Assembly: GCA_945889545.1 (NCBI GenBank)
Contig: CAMDCC010000068.1
Span: 1 to 11,968, forward strand
Length of the DNA stretch: 11,968 bases
Source of the DNA: Bifidobacterium breve
GTDB lineage: Bacteria; Actinomycetota; Acidimicrobiia; IMCC26256; PALSA-555
Direction of reading: 5' to 3'
Part shown: positions 5,855-11,968 of the stretch, piece by piece
Position numbering within the stretch: position 1 is the first letter of the stretch
How the letters are laid out: each line of letters starts with the position of its first letter
The notes under the pieces: model-generated
Seen by the model: only the letters and a program-made list of their open reading frames with translations
Told to the model about the DNA's origin: nothing
Databases searched by the model: none
Made by a program: the position numbers and the translations under genes

Positions 5855-7020
5855 GCATCACCCAGATACACGCGAGGAACCCGGGGACCAAGCCGAGTCG
5901 TCACCTCATACGAGATGATGCCCAGCTTCTCGGCCCACTCGATGGCTGTGATCTCCTCCTCGACACCGCTGACGGCATCGGCTTGGGTCCCGAGCAGCAC
6001 CACCTCATCATCCACCGCGACGGTCGGGCCCCCGCCGGCCCAATCGGAAGACAGGTCAACAAGTAATTGATCCATGGTGACCGACCCGGCGATGCGTCGC
6101 CGACGGCCACCGATGAGCACCTGGCCACCCACAAGGCCGAGGTTACGGGGGACACCGTCGGCATATCCCACTGGCACCGTGGCCACCTGTGTATCGCGGG
6201 CGGCGGTGAAGTGCCGTCCGTACGACACGCTCTCCCCGACGGAGAGCGGCTTCACGTGCGAGACCTTGGCCTTCAGCGCGAGCGCCGGACGCAACGGAAC
6301 GCGTCCCGCGAGCGCTGCCGACGGCGGGATGCCGTACATCGCAATTCCACAGCGCACAAGGTTGAACCGGGCGCGCGGATGCGCGATCGCGCCAGCAGAG
6401 TTGGCTGCGTGCACGAGCGGTGGGACGCGACTGCGCGCGTGGAGCGCGGCGAGCAACGCGTCGAACCGATCGAGTTGCTGGTTGGTATACGGATTGTCGG
6501 GCTCGTCGGCCACCGCGAGATGCGTGCACACCCCTTCGAGCACGAGCTCCGAGCGACCTTCGATGCTTTCGATGAGCGCGATGGCGGCATCGGGCGCGCA
6601 CCCCACTCGATGCATGCCCGTGTCGACCTTGAGATGTACCGGCAGCGGCTCAACCTTCCCCGCGTCGGCCACTGCCTGCGCAAGCGCATCGATCCCGCTG
6701 GCTGTGTAGACGACGGGCGTGAGACCTTGCGCCACAACGGCCGCGGCTGCCGCTGGGGTGGGCTCCGAAAGCACGAGGATGCGCGCATCGATCCCCGCGT
6801 CGCGCAGCGCCACACCTTCCTCCACGAGCGCAACGCCGAGCCAGGTGGCCCCTGCTTCGATCGCGGCCCGCGCCACCGGCACCGCGCCGTGCCCGTACGC
6901 GTCGGCCTTCACCACCGCGAGGAGCTCCGCCGCGGCAACCGCACCGATGAGCGTGCGCACGTTGTGACGGATGGCGTCGAGATCGATCTCGGCCCAGACC
7001 GGTCGGAAGTTCTGTGTCAT
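5851..7020 (-). CDS. alr: Alanine racemase
   Basis: Alr is a PLP enzyme that interconverts L- and D-alanine and supplies D-Ala for peptidoglycan. The 389-residue protein has the N-terminal barrel with AVVKADAYGHG, where Lys38 is the PLP lysine, KVDTGMHRVGC with Arg138, HAANSAGAI, and FNLVRCGIAMYG. The second catalytic base lies in GESVSYGRHF (Tyr267, equivalent to Tyr265 of the Geobacillus enzyme), followed by VPVGYADGVPR and SVTMDQLLVDL. All key residues are present, so it should be active. The ATG at 7020 gives a family-like N-terminus (WAEIDLDAIRHNV); only a weak Shine-Dalgarno precedes it. It lies 27 bp after the CBS gene and overlaps the hydrolase by 4 bp. Confidence 0.97.
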   Translation of the reverse strand: MTQNFRPVWAEIDLDAIRHNVRTLIGAVAAAELLAVVKADAYGHGAVPVARAAIEAGATWLGVALVEEGVALRDAGIDARILVLSEPTPAAAAAVVAQGLTPVVYTASGIDALAQAVADAGKVEPLPVHLKVDTGMHRVGCAPDAAIALIESIEGRSELVLEGVCTHLAVADEPDNPYTNQQLDRFDALLAALHARSRVPPLVHAANSAGAIAHPRARFNLVRCGIAMYGIPPSAALAGRVPLRPALALKAKVSHVKPLSVGESVSYGRHFTAARDTQVATVPVGYADGVPRNLGLVGGQVLIGGRRRRIAGSVTMDQLLVDLSSDWAGGGPTVAVDDEVVLLGTQADAVSGVEEEITAIEWAEKLGIISYEVTTRLGPRVPRVYLGDA

Positions 7021-7047
7021 GGGAAGTCCGGGCTCAGAAGCCGTGAC

Positions 7048-7518
7048 TCACGTGGTATCGGCAACCCGACGGACAATGTCGCCGCGAGTGACGATGCCAA
7101 CAAGTGTGCCGTCGGTGTCGACCACCGGCATGTGCGTGATGTCGTCGTCGTGCATCGTGGTGGCGACGTCGGACAGCGGGTCGTCGGGACCGGCGGTGGA
7201 GTACTCGGTCGTCATGAGGTCTTGCACCGTCGCGGCGACCATCTGCTTGAGCTCTTCCTCGAAGTGCTTCTGCTGGCCGGGGATCGGGAAGTCGATGCCG
7301 AACACGTTGAGCCACGTGGGCACATGAAGGTTGGTCTGGGACGCAATGAGGTCTTCGTCGCGGAGCAACCCGACGAGCTTGCCGTCGGCATCGACGACCG
7401 GCGCGGCACCGATCTTGCGATCGGCCAAGGTGTCGGCCGCTTCCTCGAAGGTCTGCTCGGGTCGGAGGGTGACCACCGTGCTCGTCATCACGTCGCGGAC
7501 CGGGGTGGTGCTGGGCAT
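7048..7518 (-). CDS. Tandem CBS-domain protein
   Basis: The 156-residue cytoplasmic protein is built from two CBS domains and little else. CBS1 spans about residues 7-61 (VRDVMTSTVVTLRPEQT...IGAAPVVDADGKLVGLLRDEDL) and CBS2 about 97-152 (VQDLMTTEYSTAGPDD...ITHMPVVDTDGTLVGIVTRGDIVR). A linker at 62-96 contains a charged segment, HFEEELKQM. Such Bateman modules usually bind adenosyl ligands (AMP, ATP, NAD-like) and act as sensors; no catalytic domain is attached and the partner is unknown. The ATG at 7518 forms a TGATG overlap with nnrD, with GGAG 5 nt upstream, so it is co-translated with the NAD(P)HX repair enzyme. A link between the two is only a suggestion from position. Confidence 0.92.
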   Translation of the reverse strand: MPSTTPVRDVMTSTVVTLRPEQTFEEAADTLADRKIGAAPVVDADGKLVGLLRDEDLIASQTNLHVPTWLNVFGIDFPIPGQQKHFEEELKQMVAATVQDLMTTEYSTAGPDDPLSDVATTMHDDDITHMPVVDTDGTLVGIVTRGDIVRRVADTT

Positions 7519-8975
7519 CAGGTCTCCAGGTTTGGGTGGGCGTGCAGGGCTTGCAGCGCTTCAGGAATTGCCGCGACGAGGTCGCCGGCGACGAGTCCAG
7601 TATGACCGGCAACGTCGGCGGCGAGCCCATGGACGAAGGCTCCCGCAGCCGCCGCCTCGAAGGCCCCAAGGCCGCGAGCCAGGAACCCGCCGATGATCCC
7701 CGTGAGGACATCGCCGCTTCCAGCCGTGGCGAGCCACGGGCCGTCCATCCCGTTGACCGCCACCCGGCCATCGGGGTGGGCGATCACCGTGCCCGGGCCC
7801 TTCAGGAGGCCAATGCAGCCGGTGGCCGCAGCCAGCGTGCGGGCGGCGGCAATCCGATCGTCACCCACCGGCTGGCCGAGCAGGTGCTCGAACTCGCCCT
7901 CATGAGGTGTGACCACCGTGGGCGCGGTGCGCTGCTGGAGCAGCTCGGGATCGCCCGCGAACGCGTTGATGCCGTCGGCGTCGAGCACGAGCGGCAAGGG
8001 GAGGCTGCACACCAGGTCGCGCACGACCCCGCGCGTGAGTCCGGCCCTCCCGAGCCCAGGACCGACCGCCGCGGCGTGGAACTTCGCAAGGGCATCGCGC
8101 ACGTCGTGGGACACACCGATGAGCGCCCCGTTGGCATCGGCCGGCATCGCCTTGGTGATGACCTCGCTCCCCGATGCACTCGCGGCGGCGGCGTGCCCGG
8201 GCACCGCGCACCAGACGATCCCGGCACCGCTGCGCATCGCCGCGTGACTCGCCAAGAGCGGCGCACCTGTCATGCCGCCCGAGCCACCGACGACGAGCAG
8301 CCCCGACTTCCACTTGTGCGTATCGGACGTGTGGAGGTCGCTCTGCTCAGGCTGCGACGACAACCATGCGTGTACGTCATCGGCCTGAGTGAGCCCGATC
8401 GATGCGGTGCTTACGTCAATGCCGATGTCGGCGACGATCACGTTGCCGCTACAGGCGCGACCAGGTTCGAACACGAGCCCGAGCTTGCGGGCCGCAAACG
8501 TGACGGTGGCAACGGCCTGCACGGCGTCGCCATGCACCGCACCCGTGAGCCCGTCGACACCAGACGGGATGTCGACCGCGACGGTGGCGATATCACCGCT
8601 TCGGCGCGCCACACGTGCGGCATCTCCTTCGAGCGCGCCACGGAAACCGGTGCCGAACATGGCGTCGATGAGCAGGTCGGCACGTTCGAGCGCCCGATCG
8701 AACGCAGCCTCCGGCATCCCCTTCGCCAGCTCGAACACCTCGGTGCGCACTCCCCAGCCGCGCAGCACGCGTGCGGCGATGAGCCCGTCGCCACCGTTGT
8801 TGCCCTTGCCGCAGACGACGACCACGCGCTTGCCGTACGCGTTGCCGAGCAGCTTGCGCACTTCCCACGCCACCGCATGCCCGGCGCGGTCCATGAGCAC
8901 TTCGACGGGCGTTCCGGCCGCGATCGTGCGCGCGTCGGCGTCGGCCATCTCGGCGGGAGTGAGGATCGGCAACAT
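7518..8975 (-). CDS. nnrD: Bifunctional NAD(P)H-hydrate epimerase/dehydratase
   Basis: This enzyme repairs NADHX and NADPHX: the N-terminal YjeF_N domain epimerises the hydrate and the C-terminal YjeF_C (ribokinase-like) domain dehydrates it using ADP or ATP. In the 485-residue product, the epimerase covers about residues 1-210 (VVVVCGKGNNGGDGLIAARVL at 51-71, DAMFGTGFRG, VAVDIPSGVDG). The dehydratase covers about 215-480 (HKWKSGLLVVGGSGGMTGAP, AVGPGLGR, LVLDADGINAF, TPHEGEFEHLLG, KGPGTVIAHPDGRV, and the ATP-site WLATAGSGDVLTGIIGG). The ATG at 8975 follows AGGGA and fits the family start. The same frame stays open to 10559, but that extension runs through acpS and the sulfotransferase and is spurious. 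It is 23 bp after acpS. Confidence 0.96.
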   Translation of the reverse strand: MLPILTPAEMADADARTIAAGTPVEVLMDRAGHAVAWEVRKLLGNAYGKRVVVVCGKGNNGGDGLIAARVLRGWGVRTEVFELAKGMPEAAFDRALERADLLIDAMFGTGFRGALEGDAARVARRSGDIATVAVDIPSGVDGLTGAVHGDAVQAVATVTFAARKLGLVFEPGRACSGNVIVADIGIDVSTASIGLTQADDVHAWLSSQPEQSDLHTSDTHKWKSGLLVVGGSGGMTGAPLLASHAAMRSGAGIVWCAVPGHAAAASASGSEVITKAMPADANGALIGVSHDVRDALAKFHAAAVGPGLGRAGLTRGVVRDLVCSLPLPLVLDADGINAFAGDPELLQQRTAPTVVTPHEGEFEHLLGQPVGDDRIAAARTLAAATGCIGLLKGPGTVIAHPDGRVAVNGMDGPWLATAGSGDVLTGIIGGFLARGLGAFEAAAAGAFVHGLAADVAGHTGLVAGDLVAAIPEALQALHAHPNLET

Positions 8976-8998
8976 GGCTTCCCTGAGAGCTCCGGGGC

Positions 8999-9382
8999 TC
9001 AGTCGCGACCGATGGCGATGGCGATGGCCAACGCGGTCGTCTCGGTGTGGGTGAGCGTGAGCTGCCAGTCGACGATCCCCCGTTCGTCGGCCATCTCGGC
9101 CGCCCGGCCGAACAGCGCAACCGACGGCGCGCCGCTCTTGGCCCGCACAACCTCGACGTCGCGGAGCTTGAACTTCCACAGCCCGACGCCCATGGCCTTC
9201 ATCACGGCTTCCTTGGCCCCGAATCGGGCGGCCAGGCTCTTCGACGGATCCTTCTGCTTGTCGGCGTAGGCCCGTTCTTCGTCGCTGAACAGCCGCGCTG
9301 CGAACGGCTCCCCACGACGCTCCATGGCCAGTCGGAAACGATCGACCTCCACGAGGTCGGTCCCCAACCCCACGATGTTCAC
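8999..9382 (-). CDS. acpS: Holo-[acyl-carrier-protein] synthase
   Basis: AcpS transfers 4'-phosphopantetheine from CoA to the serine of apo-ACP for fatty-acid synthesis. The 127-residue protein has the family signatures IVGLGTDLVEVDRF (Mg-binding Asp9), FSDEERAYA and AARFGAKEAVMKAMG (Glu58), then WKFKLRDVEVVRAKSGAP and a C-terminal LTLTHTETTALAIAIAIG. The length is typical. The start is GTG at 9382, the only codon placing the conserved GTDLVEVDR correctly; no clear Shine-Dalgarno is seen. It is the first gene of the long minus-strand string and is divergent from the sulfotransferase across 49 bp, so the string's main promoter should lie there or the transcript may be nearly leaderless. Confidence 0.95.
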   Translation of the reverse strand: MNIVGLGTDLVEVDRFRLAMERRGEPFAARLFSDEERAYADKQKDPSKSLAARFGAKEAVMKAMGVGLWKFKLRDVEVVRAKSGAPSVALFGRAAEMADERGIVDWQLTLTHTETTALAIAIAIGRD

Positions 9383-9431
9383 ACTTCAACGATATTGCGT
9401 GTTGGCGGCTCGGTACCCTACGGAGGTGATC
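9383..9431. promoter_or_regulatory. Divergent acpS / sulfotransferase intergenic region
   Basis: These 49 bp must hold whatever promotes both genes unless one is read from farther away. On the minus strand TATCGT (9388-9393) fits a TANNNT -10 box so close to the acpS GTG that a leaderless transcript is possible, but no good -35 box is seen. On the plus strand TACCCT (9414-9419) is a possible -10 box, again without a clear -35. Both are weak calls. Confidence 0.3.
9422..9426 (+). promoter_or_regulatory. Shine-Dalgarno site that fixes the sulfotransferase start
   Basis: GGAGG is followed by a 5-nt spacer (TGATC) and a GTG at 9432. This decides against the upstream ATGs at 9324 and 9378, which lie within the divergent acpS gene and have no such site. 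Confidence 0.75.
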
Positions 9432-10124
9432 GTGTCGCACGAACACCGCTTCATCTTCATGAAGACTCGGAAGACTGCCGGCACGAGCATCGAGATCGCC
9501 CTCAGTCGCTACTGCGGTTCGGAGGACGCGATCACGCGGATCCTCCCCGAAGATGAGGCGATACGCGCCGAGCTCGGGCTCGGCCCGCAGAACTTCACGT
9601 ACCCGATACCGGCGCGAAAGTGGGGCCGTAGGCACCTTGGCGACCTGGCCCGCCTGCGCCGACCCACTCGCGACCTCATGCCGCACACGAACGCGATGCG
9701 GGCACGGAGACACGTCGGTACCGACGTGTGGGATGCGTACTTCAAGTTCTGCTTCATCCGGAACCCCTGGGATCGATTCGTCTCGTCGTACTACTGGGAA
9801 GTGGACTCTCAGCACGGCAGTCACATCGAATTGTTGAGCCTCGATCACTTCTTGGCTCGTTGGAACCCAGCCCGCGACACCGCGATGTACATGCTCGACG
9901 GAAGGGTCGCGGTCGACTTCGTCGGTCGTTTCGAGCGCCTCACCGACGACCTGCGGACCGGGCTCGCGACGGTCGGCATCGAGTACGACGGTTGGCTGCC
10001 CACTGCGAAGGCGACCACCGGACGCAACCGGCGCTCGTACCGAGACGTGCTCGAACCCCATCACGTCGAGTTCATCCGCGAGCAATGCCGCGACGAGATC
10101 GAGCGCTTCGGCTACGAGTTCTGA
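9432..10124 (+). CDS. Sulfotransferase family 2-like protein
   Basis: The 230-residue protein looks like a PAPS-dependent sulfotransferase. The phosphosulfate-binding loop is FMKTRKTAGTSIE (residues 9-21), equivalent to the P-loop-like 5'-PSB, and the 3'-phosphate site is KFCFIRNPWDRFVSSYYWE (105-123, with Arg110 and Ser119). The rest (DHFLARWN, VDFVGRFERLTDDL, then RSYRDVLEPHHVEFIREQCRDEIERFGYEF) matches the C-terminal pattern of bacterial proteins related to carbohydrate sulfotransferases. No signal peptide or membrane segment is seen. The acceptor is unknown; a sugar or glycan is plausible from the family. It is the only plus-strand gene here, facing a minus-strand gene 20 bp beyond its stop, and its neighbours give no pathway context, so it may be an insertion into the string. 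Confidence 0.85.
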   Translation: MSHEHRFIFMKTRKTAGTSIEIALSRYCGSEDAITRILPEDEAIRAELGLGPQNFTYPIPARKWGRRHLGDLARLRRPTRDLMPHTNAMRARRHVGTDVWDAYFKFCFIRNPWDRFVSSYYWEVDSQHGSHIELLSLDHFLARWNPARDTAMYMLDGRVAVDFVGRFERLTDDLRTGLATVGIEYDGWLPTAKATTGRNRRSYRDVLEPHHVEFIREQCRDEIERFGYEF

Positions 10125-10144
10125 GGGCTCGAGTACTGGCGCGA

Positions 10145-11338
10145 TCACTGTCGTGCGGGTGGATCGGGCCCGTTCCACCCGGCGGCGGGGACGAACCGCT
10201 TGTTGGTGCTTTCGCCGACGAGTCGAAGCTTGTGGGCGTGCTTGTAGCGGTGGTGGTACTTGCACAACGGGTTCAGGTTCGAGAGTCGGGTGGGTCCGCC
10301 TTCGGACCAGGGCAGGTTGTGGTCGGTCTCCAGATGTCGGCTGACATCGCAGCCTTCGATCACACACTGGGAGTACAGCTCGGCGAGTGCGGTCTCCAAC
10401 ACCGCGGGCACCTTGCGGCCGAGGTGCACGACGGAGTGCACATCGACGCCGTCGGTGACGATCGCCTTGAAGAACGCGTTCTGGGCCATCCGCAACGCCA
10501 CCGTCACCGGGATGGGACCGGTGCCGACGATCTCGCACACCTCCCCAGGCTCGGTCCACCCGCGCAGCGCCGCGGCGTCGAGCCGCACGACCACGGTCGT
10601 GTCGGCGCCTGACGATTTCGCGGGTGCCCGCTGGCCAGCAGAGGCTTCGGCCATCGCGACCAATGCATCGAACGCATACGCCTCGGGCCGCTCGTACTCG
10701 CCGGTCTTGCGCGCGGCGGCGAACAGCTCCTTTTCGAACGGGACGAGCTGGGCCATGATCCGCGCCGTGGCATCGACTGGGCCGCGCACGTCGATGCGGC
10801 CGGTGCCGTCGGGATCCTCGAAATGCCGGATCGACCGCGCTTTGCGGATGCGTTCGTAGTTCGCCATCTCATCGGGACGCGCCGCCGCGCGTACCCGCGC
10901 GCACCGGTCTTTGAGCGTCTTCATCCCGTCACGCGCCGCGCTACGCAACAGCTCGCGTTCGGCATCCGGGTCTGCGCTCGCGGCAGCGGCGACCTCGTTG
11001 GCCTGCGGACCCGAGAGGCGCCCGGCCCGCATCGCCGCCGCCGTCGCGGGCAGCTCGACCACCCGCTCGGCGGTGTCCAACGTCGCCCGCGCCGCCCCCA
11101 CCGACGTGCCCAAGAGTGAGGCGAACCAGGTGGCCGCATCGCGGTGAAACCCGCCGGCCCACGCCCCCGTCACCTTCACCCGCTGCACCGCGAACGCAGT
11201 GCCGGCATCGACCAGCTTGCGCGCCTCGGCGAACTGCTCCACCAACCGGCGGGCCTGCCGCCCATCCAGGACGTCGGCATCGAGCTCGGCCACACCCGCA
11301 CGAATGAGCTCGAGACCCTGAGCGATCTTGGCGGACAT
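10145..11338 (-). CDS. DUF222 - HNH endonuclease domain protein (13E12-repeat type)
   Basis: This is an actinobacterial DUF222 protein with a C-terminal HNH nuclease. Residues about 20-300 form the DUF222 region, which is Ala/Arg-rich and helical (GRLSGPQANEVAAAA at 106-120, a central RIDVRGPVDATARIMAQL). The HNH module at about 325-370 has C325-x4-C330, LETDHNLPWSEGG (Asp339, His340), LSNLNPLCKYHH with Asn356, Cys359 and His362/363, then KHAHKL. The zinc-type cysteines and HNH residues are intact, so the nuclease fold is complete. The biological role is unsettled; the family is multicopy in many actinobacteria. ATG 11338 has GGGAGG (11345-11350) 6 nt upstream. The promoter contains a perfect LexA-type box (11402-11415), suggesting DNA-damage control. 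Confidence 0.93.
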   Translation of the reverse strand: MSAKIAQGLELIRAGVAELDADVLDGRQARRLVEQFAEARKLVDAGTAFAVQRVKVTGAWAGGFHRDAATWFASLLGTSVGAARATLDTAERVVELPATAAAMRAGRLSGPQANEVAAAASADPDAERELLRSAARDGMKTLKDRCARVRAAARPDEMANYERIRKARSIRHFEDPDGTGRIDVRGPVDATARIMAQLVPFEKELFAAARKTGEYERPEAYAFDALVAMAEASAGQRAPAKSSGADTTVVVRLDAAALRGWTEPGEVCEIVGTGPIPVTVALRMAQNAFFKAIVTDGVDVHSVVHLGRKVPAVLETALAELYSQCVIEGCDVSRHLETDHNLPWSEGGPTRLSNLNPLCKYHHRYKHAHKLRLVGESTNKRFVPAAGWNGPDPPARQ

Positions 11339-11393
11339 GACACACCTCCCCGAGGAGCGAGTGGAACCTCAAACTGGGGGAAGTGCTCCCGGC

Positions 11394-11423
11394 ACCCTAC
11401 ACGAACATATGTTCGCAAGTCAA
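11394..11423 (-). promoter_or_regulatory. Promoter of the DUF222-HNH gene
   Basis: On the minus strand TTGACT (11418-11423) is separated by 18 bp from TAGGGT (11394-11399). The -35 box matches TTGACA at 5 of 6 positions and the -10 box fits the actinobacterial TANNNT pattern. The predicted leader of about 50 nt ends at the Shine-Dalgarno site GGGAGG (11345-11350) and the ATG at 11338. The spacer is filled largely by the palindrome at 11402-11415. Confidence 0.75.
11402..11415. promoter_or_regulatory. LexA (SOS) box, perfect 14-bp palindrome
   Basis: CGAACATATGTTCG is its own reverse complement and matches the Bacillus/Mycobacterium-type LexA consensus GAAC-N4-GTTC with no mismatch. It sits wholly between the -35 and -10 boxes of the HNH gene, where bound LexA would block RNA polymerase. 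From established knowledge, several 13E12/DUF222 genes of Mycobacterium tuberculosis are reported to be LexA-regulated, which fits. LexA binding here is inferred, not shown. Confidence 0.85.
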
Positions 11424-11461
11424 GCCGGGAGGCAAGAAAATCTTCCGGAAATTGTCGGCGC

Positions 11462-11698
11462 TCAGTTGTCGTTGCAGGTACCGCCGAGGGCGACCACCCG
11501 TCTGCCAATGGCATGGGAGTACGTCCACGGCGGGAAGGTGTCGCGGGTCCAGCGAACACGGCCCGTCCATGCGTCGGGTCCGATGAGTTGCAGATCAAAC
11601 GCGCCGTCGGCAACTACCTTCGTTCGCCAGCGTTCCTCCCCGGTCTCTTCGTCCACCGCGCCAAGCGTCGACGGAACCGAACCTCCCCCGCATGGCAC
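11462..11698 (-). CDS. Short PQQ-like beta-propeller protein or remnant
   Basis: The 78-residue frame reads LGAVDEETGEERWRTKV near its start, a recognisable PQQ/WD-like blade motif (AVDxxTGxxRW), then GRVRWTRDT and GRRVVALGG, another half-blade. Full beta-propellers of this kind are several hundred residues, so this is only one or two blades. Third codon positions are mostly G or C, as in neighbouring genes, which supports coding. The GTG at 11698 has AAGGA at 11704-11708, 5 nt upstream, and an in-frame TGA at 11708-11710 closes the frame, so it could be expressed as it stands. It is more likely the 3' remnant of a larger gene whose 5' part was lost; the cupin-like gene ends 50 bp upstream, leaving no room for the rest. 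No function can be assigned. Confidence 0.45.
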   Translation of the reverse strand: MPCGGGSVPSTLGAVDEETGEERWRTKVVADGAFDLQLIGPDAWTGRVRWTRDTFPPWTYSHAIGRRVVALGGTCNDN

Positions 11699-11748
11699 TC
11701 GAATCCTTCAGAGTACGACCGAGCGTGTGGCAGGAGACTGCGGCAGCC

Positions 11749-11968
11749 TCAACCTGGGTGGTCGGCCCTGACGCGTTCGTTGGCCTCGGCGAAGACGCGG
11801 CGGGTGTGGTTGACGTCGTACGGCCGTTCCTCGAGCGATTCCGGGTCCCATTCGCTGCGCGGCTGGTGGAAGAAGTCGCCCCCGTACACGTGGATCGCAC
11901 CCGTGTATCTGGAGAGTGGATTGGCCACCGAGTGGATGGCGTCATCGCCGAGAAGGACGACCTCACCT
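11749..11968 (-). CDS. 3' end of a cupin-like (cysteine dioxygenase-like) protein
   Basis: Only the last 72 residues are in the window; the gene continues past the right edge. The frame reads VVLLGDDAIHSVANP, then GAIHVYGGDFFHQPRSEWDP, then ERPYDVNHTRRVFAEANERVRADHPG before the stop. This resembles the C-terminal strands of double-stranded beta-helix metalloproteins of the cysteine dioxygenase type, where a histidine in the IHSV segment would bind metal. No ATG-based frame here shows it, because the start lies outside; the ATG/GTG frame over the same bases (11966-11595) is Arg/Ser/Thr-rich and looks like a shadow. Identification rests on pattern memory from a fragment, so the family is moderately certain and the substrate unknown. 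Confidence 0.65.
   Translation of the reverse strand, partial: GEVVLLGDDAIHSVANPLSRYTGAIHVYGGDFFHQPRSEWDPESLEERPYDVNHTRRVFAEANERVRADHPG

Noticed and set aside
6067..9269. Long plus-strand frames (512 and 577 codons) opposite alr, the CBS gene and nnrD
   Set aside because: They are antisense shadows typical of GC-rich DNA: His/Arg/Gly-rich, no recognisable domain, and they cross several genes with clear family motifs.
10125..10144. Possible bidirectional terminator between the convergent sulfotransferase and HNH genes
   Set aside because: Only 20 bp are available and no stem longer than the CTCGAG palindrome is visible, with no T-run.
8976..10559. The nnrD frame stays open far upstream, giving a potential 1013-residue protein
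   Set aside because: The extra part runs through acpS on the same strand and antisense to the sulfotransferase, is Arg/Pro-rich without domains, and the natural YjeF start is at 8975 with a Shine-Dalgarno site.
10145..11338. DUF222-HNH gene considered as a homing endonuclease or mobile element
   Set aside because: No flanking inverted or direct repeats, no interrupted host gene and no intron or intein boundaries are seen; the gene has its own promoter and ribosome site.
11439..11453. Palindrome TTCCGGAA just upstream of the HNH promoter, considered as a terminator or operator
   Set aside because: The symmetry is only 8 bp with no loop and the flanks do not pair, so it cannot be a hairpin terminator; as an operator there is no known match.
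11595..11966. 123-codon minus-strand frame with a GTG start
   Set aside because: It is Arg/Ser/Thr-rich and overlaps, in other frames, the cupin-like 3' end and the propeller fragment, both of which have better composition and motifs.

Overview
This window is GC-rich (about two thirds G+C by eye), tightly packed bacterial chromosome. The gene order acpS - nnrD - CBS protein - alr - alpha/beta hydrolase - P1 peptidase - udg - tsaE - tsaB - rimI - tsaD - groES, the CIRCE element before groES, the many GTG starts, the LexA box of GAAC-N4-GTTC type and a DUF222-HNH gene all point to an actinobacterium. Parts of this order match the Mycobacterium alr-tsaE-tsaB-rimI-tsaD-groES block. The extra udg, P1 peptidase and CBS genes would suit a member of Acidimicrobiia, but that placement is inference.

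Layout. Almost everything lies on the minus strand, so transcription runs from high to low coordinates. From 9382 down to 435 is one long gene string. Most junctions are start/stop overlaps (GTGA, ATGA or TGATG) or gaps under 45 bp: acpS, nnrD, a two-CBS-domain protein, alr, an alpha/beta hydrolase, a P1/S58 peptidase, a family 4 uracil-DNA glycosylase, tsaE, tsaB, rimI and tsaD. groES (307 to 14) follows as a separate heat-shock unit with its own promoter and a CIRCE operator; the window ends just past its stop, where groEL would be expected. The only plus-strand gene is a sulfotransferase (9432-10124), divergent from acpS. Beyond it, again on the minus strand, are a DUF222-HNH endonuclease gene, a short beta-propeller-like gene or remnant, and the 3' end of a cupin-like gene cut by the window edge.

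How the genes work together. tsaB, tsaD and tsaE supply three of the four bacterial proteins for the tRNA t6A37 modification (TsaC/Sua5 is not here). rimI acetylates ribosomal protein S18 and commonly sits between tsaB and tsaD. acpS activates acyl carrier protein, alr makes D-alanine for the cell wall, nnrD repairs damaged NAD(P)H and udg removes uracil from DNA. The string is core housekeeping and maintenance.

Most notable observations: (1) the rimI start region is present as three 17-bp tandem copies, which create two six-codon mini-ORFs chained by ATGA stop/start overlaps into rimI; (2) a perfect 14-bp LexA-type palindrome sits between the -35 and -10 boxes of the DUF222-HNH gene, predicting SOS control; (3) the groES operator/promoter is complete and has a perfect 13-bp tandem repeat just upstream; (4) a short beta-propeller piece lies in the gap before the HNH gene. 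No CRISPR array, rRNA, tRNA or insertion sequence was seen. No stretch over 300 bp lacks a gene.
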